From positions 1 through 11,141 of the forward strand of contig JAQVEM010000038.1 of NCBI GenBank assembly GCA_028697935.1: DNA of 11,141 bases, given 5' to 3'. Shown piece after piece: positions 5,656-11,141 of this stretch. Position 1 is the stretch's first letter. Every line of letters begins with the position of its first letter. Under the pieces are notes generated by a model that did no database searches, was not told the DNA's origin, and was given only the letters and a program-made list of their open reading frames with translations. Position numbers and translations under genes: made by a program. The stretch is from Actinomycetota bacterium (GTDB taxonomy: Bacteria > Actinomycetota > Humimicrobiia > Humimicrobiales > Humimicrobiaceae).

Positions 5656-7449
5656 ATGATTAGAAAGATAAAAACAATTTTAATTTTATTGTTTTGTATG
5701 GCATTTGTCCTGTCATATATTTCCGGCTGTGCTTCTCCTGCAAGCGTTAATTTAATCCAGAAAAAAAGTAAATCACAGACAGATACAGGTGAGGAGGTTA
5801 CCAGCCAGAGATTAGATGAGATAAAAAATAAATTAATAAGCCCACCTGTAGTTCTATCGCACAGATCTGGAGAAATAATATATGGAAGTGGTGATAGGGA
5901 ATTAATTTTTATTAAAGGTTATGCTGATAAAGGAAATACTATAGAAGTTTATGTAAATGGCGTACTGGCCCAGAGCAATGTAGTAGTGGATACAAATGGG
6001 AATTTTGAGACTTCAAATGGAGTGGAAATAAACGAAGGGAAAAATATTATTAAACTTATAGCAGTAAAGCCATCTGGTGCTAAGAGCTTACCCACAGAAT
6101 TTACTATATATTTAAATATACCTCAGAAAGTTGAATATAAAATATATGAAAATAACGAAAATTTAAAAGAAATAGGAAGTACGTATTATAGTGTAGAAGA
6201 TAATCCCGGGGTATATATAAAAGGAAAGCACATGCCTATGTCAAGTATATTTATTAAGGTAAATGATAATCTGGTTGGAGAGATAGAAAGTGATGACAAT
6301 GGCATTTTTGAACTATCAGATATAATTTTAAAGACAGGAGACAATGAGATAGCTGTCTGGGCAAAAACAATGGACGGATTTACAAGTGCTCCTGTTTCTA
6401 CAAATGTAAAGGTGGTAAGCAATCTGGATGTTCCCTACCCTTCCACTCTTACAGGCTATAGTAAAGGAAATGCAAATTATCTAAACTGGACTAAAAGTGC
6501 TGATACTGATTTTGATTCATATAAGCTTGTAAGGGTTGAAGATCCATGTACTAATCCGGAGTATCCTGAGAATGATGTCATTGCAACGTTTTCTAACATA
6601 GGTTCAACGAGTTATGTTGATAAAAATATAATAAGCGGAAGATCATATTACTATACTTTATGGACTCTGGATAAAGGAGGACGTGCAATATCAAGTAACG
6701 TGATCGCTATACCCAAACCTGTTTATTCTATACAGATTAAGCCGCTACCGGCTACAGGAGATTCTACTATTAGTAGAAGGGAATGGTACTATCAGCCTTT
6801 TGAAATAACAAATACAGGAAACGTAACTGTTAATATACAACCTTTTATGGTCTGGATAAAACTGGACCCGAGTTTTGATGAAGAGAAGGAAATTTCTCCT
6901 ATCTGGGAAGTACACCTGTGGAATCCTGAAAATGGTCAATATTATTATTCAGAAGAAGATATTTACGAGACCTATGTCGCAGACTGGGCAAAAACTGATG
7001 GTTATACTGTAACTGAAGAGAAAACTGAATACAGAGAAGAATACGGTAAGGAAGATGGAGATGGATTTATCAGTGAAAGAATAGATACCGTTATAAAGAC
7101 AACAGAATTAACCGAAAAAAGATCCGTTAATCTAAAAAGAGTTATGAAGACTACTGTAAAGACTACTGTGACTATAACTGATCTTACAACAGGGGATAAG
7201 GAAAAAACTACCACAACTGATTCGACAACTAAATTAGTAGAACCAGAAAAAGTCGGTTCTCCTATTGAGGGGATAAAGCCCGGTGAAAAAATAATAATAG
7301 AGGTTAAAATACAAAATATTGCAGCTGAAAATGGTGAGAAGATTATTGCACATTTCCATTTTGCGCCTGTAGATTGTGATGGTCATTTCTATACTGATGA
7401 AATAGTTTCTACCGGTGACGTAATAGCTATTGGCAGGAGCAGATTTTAA
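5656..7449 (+). CDS. Large surface lipoprotein with Ig-like and fibronectin type III-like domains
   Basis: The 597-residue protein has a lipoprotein signal: basic start, hydrophobic stretch and lipobox YISGC (Cys25). Residues 63-154 and about 160-255 are two bacterial Ig-like beta domains with VNG/VND turns and NTIEVYVNG, DTNGNFE and EGKNIIKLIA strands, like those of cell-surface adhesive or scaffold proteins. Residues about 258-354 fit a fibronectin type III fold (LNWTKSADTDFDSYKLVR ... GRSYYYTLWTLDKGG). Residues 357-597 form another beta region (WYYQPFEITNTGNVTVNIQPFMVW, then IKPGEKIIIEVKIQNI). This seems split by a Thr/Lys/Glu-rich stretch at about 448-530. No catalytic motif is visible. 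ATG 5656 follows a strong extended -10 promoter with almost no leader. A structural or adhesive surface role is inferred from the domains only. Confidence 0.8.
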   Translation: MIRKIKTILILLFCMAFVLSYISGCASPASVNLIQKKSKSQTDTGEEVTSQRLDEIKNKLISPPVVLSHRSGEIIYGSGDRELIFIKGYADKGNTIEVYVNGVLAQSNVVVDTNGNFETSNGVEINEGKNIIKLIAVKPSGAKSLPTEFTIYLNIPQKVEYKIYENNENLKEIGSTYYSVEDNPGVYIKGKHMPMSSIFIKVNDNLVGEIESDDNGIFELSDIILKTGDNEIAVWAKTMDGFTSAPVSTNVKVVSNLDVPYPSTLTGYSKGNANYLNWTKSADTDFDSYKLVRVEDPCTNPEYPENDVIATFSNIGSTSYVDKNIISGRSYYYTLWTLDKGGRAISSNVIAIPKPVYSIQIKPLPATGDSTISRREWYYQPFEITNTGNVTVNIQPFMVWIKLDPSFDEEKEISPIWEVHLWNPENGQYYYSEEDIYETYVADWAKTDGYTVTEEKTEYREEYGKEDGDGFISERIDTVIKTTELTEKRSVNLKRVMKTTVKTTVTITDLTTGDKEKTTTTDSTTKLVEPEKVGSPIEGIKPGEKIIIEVKIQNIAAENGEKIIAHFHFAPVDCDGHFYTDEIVSTGDVIAIGRSRF

Positions 7450-7452
7450 AGT

Positions 7453-7482
7453 TTTAAAGCTATTGCGTTCATATTATATAAT
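7453..7482 (+). promoter_or_regulatory. Candidate promoter for the grpE-lemA-TPM genes
   Basis: A perfect TATAAT at 7477-7482 is preceded at 18 bp by TTTAAA (7453-7458), which matches four of six -35 positions. Transcription would start near 7489. No CIRCE inverted repeat (TTAGCACTC/GAGTGCTAA) and no paired CtsR heptamer is present. Confidence 0.4.
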
Positions 7483-7532
7483 TATCTTAATTTTTTAACT
7501 TAGTTTACTATGAAAGCGTGGTGTGTTTAACT

Positions 7533-8177
7533 ATGAGCAAGAAAGATAAAAAAAATAAAAACTACGAAGAATTAGAAAATAATTCTGGTAATGGTGAAGA
7601 TTTAGAAGAGATGATGGGAACTAAAGAATTTAAGGAAAAAATAGCCAGGGGAGACACAGGAGAAAAAATAGAGAAGGAACTCGAAGTGGAAGAACTAAAA
7701 AAAGAAATAGAGCTTTTACGTGAAGAGCTGGAGAACTGTAAAAAAATTGAGGAAGAATACATAGATAGGATAAAAAGAATACAGGCAGACTATGATAATT
7801 ACAGAAAGAGAACTTTAAAAGAGCACCTTGAACATATAAAAAGAGCAAATAAAGACTTAATAGAAAAGCTCCTTCCTGTAATCGATAATTTTGAAATAGC
7901 TCTTGAAGCTGGAGAAAAATTGGAAAAACAGGAAGACGATTTTTATAAAGGTGTAAAAATGATTTATGATAATCTTATGGAGCTTTTAAAAAAAGAGAAT
8001 GTAAAAGTTATTAATCCAGTGGGAGAGGAATTTAACCCTGAAATTTGTGATGCTGTCTTAACTGAGAGTGTTGAAGGGGTTGAAGAGGGACGTATACTTG
8101 AAGTTTTACGAAAAGGTTATATGATAGATGACTTTTTAATAAGGCCTGCAGTTGTCAAAGTTTGCAAACATAAATAA
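7533..8177 (+). CDS. grpE: GrpE-family nucleotide exchange factor
   Basis: GrpE releases ADP from the chaperone DnaK in the cytosol. From ATG 7533 the protein has 214 residues. A charged N-terminal tail (1-45, with NSGNGED at 17-23) is followed by a long coiled coil (about 48-110), the four-helix-bundle segment (KLLPVIDNFEIALEA, 112-126; YKGVKMIYDNLMELLKKE, 138-155), and the C-terminal beta domain (INPVGEEFNPEICDAV to GYMIDDFLIRPAVVKV, 160-210). The start is chosen because GTGGTG (7518-7523) lies 9 bases upstream; an earlier GTG at 7518 is that ribosome binding site itself. A six-codon frame (MKAWCV) at 7510-7530 overlaps the ribosome binding site. Unusually, hrcA, dnaK and dnaJ are not adjacent. 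Instead lemA follows after 15 bases, so this could be a second or relocated grpE. Confidence 0.9.
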   Translation: MSKKDKKNKNYEELENNSGNGEDLEEMMGTKEFKEKIARGDTGEKIEKELEVEELKKEIELLREELENCKKIEEEYIDRIKRIQADYDNYRKRTLKEHLEHIKRANKDLIEKLLPVIDNFEIALEAGEKLEKQEDDFYKGVKMIYDNLMELLKKENVKVINPVGEEFNPEICDAVLTESVEGVEEGRILEVLRKGYMIDDFLIRPAVVKVCKHK

Positions 8178-8192
8178 AGGAGCTAAAAAAAT

Positions 8193-8783
8193 ATGAGTGG
8201 TAAGAGTTTTTGGAGTAAAACTACAATAGTTATTGTGATAGTAGTTGTAATTGCTGTAATATTTATAGGTTATATTATAAATTCCAGGAATAATATGGTA
8301 GCAAAAGAAATTGAGATCGAAAATGCCTGGGCTCAGGTTCAGAATGTTTATCAGCGAAGGCTGGATCTAATACCCAATCTGGCTGAAAGTGTAAAAGGTT
8401 ATATGCAGATGGAAAAAGATATATTTGAGGCTATTGCAGAAGCGAGAGCAGGTATAAATAGTGCAGAAACGCCAGCTGAACTTGAAAGTGTGAATAAAGA
8501 AATAGATTCTTTTATCGGTAATTTAAGGGTTGTGGTAGAAGATACACCCGAGCTTAAAGCAAGTGAGAATGTTCGTGACCTTATGACCCAGCTTGAAGGC
8601 ACAGAGAACAGGATTGCTACAGAAAGACAGAGATTTAACGAAACAATTAAGGATTATAATACTTATATTAGAATGTTTCCAAGAAATATAATTGCAGGCT
8701 GGTTTGGATTTGAACCAAAAGAGTTTTTCGAAGCTGCAGAAGGTGCAGAAATAGCTCCAGAAATAGATCTTGAATTAGATTAG
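8193..8783 (+). CDS. lemA: LemA family membrane protein
   Basis: The 196-residue protein has one N-terminal transmembrane helix (about 10-29, isoleucine/valine-rich) and a long helical extracytoplasmic domain. Family signatures are ENAWAQVQNVYQRRLDLIPNL (43-63) and the conserved block LMTQLEGTENRIATERQRFNETIKDYN with YIRMFPRNIIAGWFGF (130-173). LemA proteins have no settled biochemical role; they are repeatedly encoded beside TPM-domain proteins, as here, which implies a shared envelope function. ATG 8193 is preceded by AAAGGAGC (8176-8183), which begins inside the grpE stop region, so translation is probably coupled with grpE. It belongs to the grpE-lemA-TPM operon. The acidic C-terminal tail (EIDLELD) is unremarkable. 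Confidence 0.93.
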   Translation: MSGKSFWSKTTIVIVIVVVIAVIFIGYIINSRNNMVAKEIEIENAWAQVQNVYQRRLDLIPNLAESVKGYMQMEKDIFEAIAEARAGINSAETPAELESVNKEIDSFIGNLRVVVEDTPELKASENVRDLMTQLEGTENRIATERQRFNETIKDYNTYIRMFPRNIIAGWFGFEPKEFFEAAEGAEIAPEIDLELD

Positions 8784-8813
8784 GTTGAATTAGATCAGGT
8801 GATGTTACAAAAT

Positions 8814-9806
8814 ATGCTTAAATCAAGGATGCTCAAGTTAAAGAAAAGCCTGGTTATTTTTCTTTTATTTTTTCTGTCTTTTTTAATTATATTATCAGGG
8901 TGCAGCAATTCCAATGAAAAGGTTTATGATATAAACCTGCCATCTTATACCGGGTATATAAATGATTATACCGGCAAACTTGATATAGCCTCCAGAGATA
9001 GCCTGGAAGCCCTTTCTTCAAGGATTGAGAAAGAGACAGGATGCGAAATAGCAGTAGCTATAGTTGAAAATTTACAGGGGCTTACTGAAGAAGAGTATGC
9101 AGTCAAATTATTTGAAAAGTGGGGAATAGGAAAAGAAAAAGAGGATAATGGTATTCTTATTTTAATAGGCACTGAGGGAGAACAGGGCAACAGGCCTTTA
9201 AGAATAGAAGTAGGTTATGGTCTTGAAGGAGTTATTACGGACCTGGAAGCCGGTAGAATTCGAGATGAGATACTTATACCGGAACTTGTAAAAGGCAATT
9301 TCTATTATGGTTTATATAATACAATTATTGCTATTGCTGACCAGATTTATACAGATAAAGGTATGGCGCCTTTAAGCTCTTCAGAAGGAATCGCCCCGTT
9401 AACTATTGAAAAAGAATTATCAGAGGGTAGTTCTATCGATTCCGGAACCGAAACAATAATATTTTTCCTGTTTATATCTGTAATAGTTATTATAGCATTT
9501 ATAATAATACCAGTTACGAAATTATTTCAAAGAAAATGCCCGAAATGCAGAAGATTTAAACTAAGAACAATTTCAACTATACTAAAAACTGCTACATATA
9601 CTGAAGCCGGGAGACAGCTTGTAAAGAGGACTTGTTTAAATTGTGGCTATAATGACACTAAAGAAGTAATTATACCAAGAAGAACCAGGTATTCATCTTA
9701 CAGGGGTGGTGGCAGAGGAATGGGAGGAGGAAGGTCATCCGGTGGAGGTTTTGGAGGTTTTGGCGGAGGTTCTTCCGGTGGAGGCGGTGCCAGTGGAAAA
9801 TGGTAA
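8814..9806 (+). CDS. TPM-domain lipoprotein with zinc ribbon and glycine-rich tail (YgcG-like)
   Basis: Counting from ATG 8814 (330 residues), a hydrophobic segment and lipobox ILSGC (Cys30) lead to an extracellular TPM domain (about 45-180). It has YINDYTGKLD, the GCEIAVAIVENLQG strand, NGILILI, RIEVGYGLEG and the typical YYGLYNTIIAIADQI helix. A second hydrophobic segment (about 214-235) is followed by a cytoplasmic zinc ribbon with CPKC (242-245) and CLNC (274-277), and a GGG/FGGFGGGSSGGGGASGKW tail. TPM domains (PF04536) are often called phosphatase-like, but activity here is inferred only. ATG 8814 is chosen because AGGTGATG (8797-8804) is an excellent ribosome binding site 9 bases upstream; GTG 8799 and ATG 8802 lie inside it. 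It is the third gene of the grpE-lemA operon, and the LemA-TPM pairing is a common one. Confidence 0.88.
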   Translation: MLKSRMLKLKKSLVIFLLFFLSFLIILSGCSNSNEKVYDINLPSYTGYINDYTGKLDIASRDSLEALSSRIEKETGCEIAVAIVENLQGLTEEEYAVKLFEKWGIGKEKEDNGILILIGTEGEQGNRPLRIEVGYGLEGVITDLEAGRIRDEILIPELVKGNFYYGLYNTIIAIADQIYTDKGMAPLSSSEGIAPLTIEKELSEGSSIDSGTETIIFFLFISVIVIIAFIIIPVTKLFQRKCPKCRRFKLRTISTILKTATYTEAGRQLVKRTCLNCGYNDTKEVIIPRRTRYSSYRGGGRGMGGGRSSGGGFGGFGGGSSGGGGASGKW

Positions 9807-9843
9807 TGATTTAATCAAATTATTTAAGCAAACATTTTAAATG

Positions 9844-9870
9844 ATACAATTGTATTAATACAGTTATAAT
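9844..9870. promoter_or_regulatory. Overlapping palindromes with a -10-like box upstream of cooC
   Basis: ATACAATTGTAT (9844-9855) and TGTATTAATACA (9851-9862) are both perfect 12-bp palindromes sharing five bases, and TATAAT (9865-9870) follows after two bases. No convincing -35 box accompanies it; TGATAC (9842-9847) is at the right distance but poor. The layout resembles an operator abutting a promoter. TGTA-N4-TACA does not match the CooA, FNR or Rex consensus that I know, so the regulator is unknown. Confidence 0.45.
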
Positions 9871-9947
9871 TACAGTTATCGGATATCTTTAATAAGTTAT
9901 ATTTAAATAGATAAGTATTTAATTAAAAAAGGTTATTTGTTAAAAAA

Positions 9948-10730
9948 ATGAAAATTGCGATATCAGGTAAGGGTGGGACCGGCAAAACAACACTGGCTGC
10001 ATGCCTTGCAAGATATTATGCTAATAAGAATTATAAGGTTATTGCAGTTGATGCTGACCCTGATGCGAACCTGGCCTCGGCGCTGGGGGTTGATTATAAA
10101 ACAGCGCTAAAAATCACTCCCCTTATAGAAATGAAGGAGTTAATTGAAGAAAGAACCGGTGCCAGACCCGGTGAATATGGTACATTCTTTAAGTTAAACC
10201 CGGAAGTGGATGATATTCCTCAAAAATTTGGAATGGATATCGATGGTGTGAGGTTGCTGGTTGCAGGAACAATAAAAGCCGGTGGCAGTGGGTGCTACTG
10301 TCCTGAGAATGTTTTTTTAAAAAGCCTTTTCAGATATCTTGTAGTCCGGAGCCAGGAAATTGTAATCATGGATATGGAAGCGGGGATTGAACACCTCGGC
10401 AGAGGAACATGCGAAAATATGGATGCCCTTATTATTGTAGTCGAGCCCGGGCTCAAAAGTATTCAGACTGCATTGAAAATTAGAGAAATGTCTCATGATA
10501 TTGGAATTGAAAAACTATTTGTAGTAATAAATAAATTAAAAACAGATAGTGAAGAGAAATTAGTAAAGGAAAAGCTCGAGGATTTTGTAATTCTCGGCAA
10601 GCTTCCCTATAGTGAAAAGGTCAGGGAGTCGGATCTGGGTTCTACTTCGCCATTTGATGTGGACCCTGAGTTCAGGGAATCAATTGGAAAAATTGCAGCC
10701 GGACTGGAAAAATATATAGGAAAAAAATAA
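9948..10730 (+). CDS. cooC: CooC/AcsF-type nickel-insertion ATPase for CO dehydrogenase
   Basis: This MinD/SIMIBI-class cytosolic ATPase is the type used for inserting nickel into carbon monoxide dehydrogenase or the acetyl-CoA synthase complex. The 260-residue protein starts with the deviant Walker A KGGTGKTT (8-15, signature Lys8), then VDADPDANLASALG (34-47) for switch I, the metal-binding Cys-x-Cys motif GCYCPE (C116, C118) used for Ni/Zn in the dimer, and the Walker B-like VIMDMEAGIEHLGRG (139-153). These are the CooC hallmarks, and the length is normal. ATG 9948 has only a distant AAAAAGG (9926-9932), so translation may be modest. The coding sequence is visibly richer in G+C (about 43-47% in sampled lines) than the lipoprotein genes (about 30%). 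The structural CODH genes are not in the window. The neighbouring NfnA-like gene fits ferredoxin-linked metabolism. Confidence 0.93.
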   Translation: MKIAISGKGGTGKTTLAACLARYYANKNYKVIAVDADPDANLASALGVDYKTALKITPLIEMKELIEERTGARPGEYGTFFKLNPEVDDIPQKFGMDIDGVRLLVAGTIKAGGSGCYCPENVFLKSLFRYLVVRSQEIVIMDMEAGIEHLGRGTCENMDALIIVVEPGLKSIQTALKIREMSHDIGIEKLFVVINKLKTDSEEKLVKEKLEDFVILGKLPYSEKVRESDLGSTSPFDVDPEFRESIGKIAAGLEKYIGKK

Positions 10731-10828
10731 GGTCTTAGGAATCAGATTTTTTTATCTTTTGAATAATATAGATAAAATAAGAATCATTTATTTTAATCGT
10801 TTATAAAAATATAGAGAGTGGAAAAAAT

Positions 10829-11141
10829 TTGTATAAAATAGTAAAAAAAGAAAATCTAGCAAAAGATATAGACAGATTTTATATTGATGCGCCTCTGATA
10901 GCGGATAAAGCCAGAGCAGGCCAGTTTGTAGTTATAAGAATAAATGAAGAAGGAGAGAGGATTCCTTTAACTATAGCAGGTTATGACCATAAAAATGGGC
11001 TTGTTATGCTGGTCTCACAGAGAGTGGGAAAAACCACATTCATGCTGTCGCACTTAAGCGAAGGGGATGAGATACTTGATGTAGTGGGTCCACTGGGTAA
11101 ACCCTCTGAAATTAAAAACTTTGGGAAAGTTGTGTGTGTTG
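10829..11141 (+). CDS. nfnA: NfnA/SudB-like FAD/NAD-binding subunit (partial, 3' end outside window)
   Basis: The visible 104 residues match the N-terminus of the sulfide dehydrogenase/NADH-dependent ferredoxin:NADP oxidoreductase small subunit: YKIVKKENLAKDIDRFYIDAPLIADKARAGQFVVIRINEEGERIPLTIAGYD, then VSQRVGKTT and GDEILDVVGPLGKPSEI. This is the ferredoxin-reductase-like FAD-binding barrel, with RIPLTIA as the flavin-binding segment. With its usual partner NfnB it couples NADH and reduced ferredoxin to NADP+ reduction by flavin-based bifurcation; the partner would lie downstream. The start is TTG 10829, supported by GAGAGTGG (10814-10821) with a 7-base gap and by family alignment. It begins 98 bases after cooC. 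PyrK-type dihydroorotate dehydrogenase subunits are related, but they differ around RIPLTIADY. Confidence 0.8.
   Translation, partial: MYKIVKKENLAKDIDRFYIDAPLIADKARAGQFVVIRINEEGERIPLTIAGYDHKNGLVMLVSQRVGKTTFMLSHLSEGDEILDVVGPLGKPSEIKNFGKVVCV

Noticed and set aside
7002..7214. Minus-strand open frame within the lipoprotein gene, and similar ones in grpE, lemA and the TPM gene
   Set aside because: These are low-complexity Ser/Phe/Val-rich translations opposite Lys/Glu/Thr-rich coding sequence, with no ribosome binding sites.
7450..7532. CIRCE element before grpE
   Set aside because: No TTAGCACTC/GAGTGCTAA inverted repeat could be found.
10731..10828. Terminator between cooC and the NfnA-like gene
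   Set aside because: There is an AT-rich imperfect inverted repeat with T-runs, but no stable stem followed by a T-tract in the right place.
1..11141. tRNA, rRNA, known riboswitch, T-box, transposase or integrase genes
   Set aside because: None of the characteristic motifs were seen on either strand.

Overview
The window looks like chromosomal DNA from a low-GC, strictly anaerobic member of the Bacillota (Clostridia or a Halanaerobiia-like lineage). Three things point there: AT-rich intergenic DNA with Bacillus/Clostridium-type Shine-Dalgarno sites and frequent TTG starts, several lipoproteins with clear lipoboxes, and a CooC-type CO-dehydrogenase maturation ATPase next to the start of an NfnA/SudB-type electron-bifurcation subunit. 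The species cannot be fixed from the sequence alone.

Left part (1-1863): the C-terminus of an unidentified, possibly peptidase-like protein, then apt (adenine salvage), a DUF1844 protein, and on the opposite strand a TIGR00725/LOG-fold protein.

Middle (1864-2930): about 1 kb with only one small gene, a ribbon-helix-helix (RHH) DNA-binding protein with a near-consensus promoter and an operator-like palindrome. On each side of this gene lies a repeat-spacer-repeat unit. The left one is a perfect 31-bp repeat around 37 bp; the right one is a perfect 30-bp repeat around 35 bp. The two repeats are unrelated in sequence, and both spacers are close to 50% GC in AT-rich surroundings. The sizes match Cas1-Cas2 spacer acquisition, so off-target (neo-CRISPR) integration is the hypothesis most worth testing. 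A 60-bp island of about 53% GC lies between the RHH gene and the right unit.

Right part (2931-9806), all on the + strand: trxB; a cell-wall protein with two PG-binding domains and an Amidase_3-like domain whose two zinc histidines appear to be aspartates; a small NTF2-like lipoprotein; a large multi-domain lipoprotein with its own extended -10 promoter; and an apparent grpE-lemA-TPM operon. The grpE has no hrcA, dnaK or dnaJ beside it and no CIRCE element. Envelope and protein-quality functions dominate this section.

End (9807-11141): an intergenic region with overlapping perfect palindromes, then cooC, then the beginning of an NfnA/SudB-like gene that runs off the window. Together they suggest ferredoxin-linked one-carbon/CO metabolism continuing downstream.
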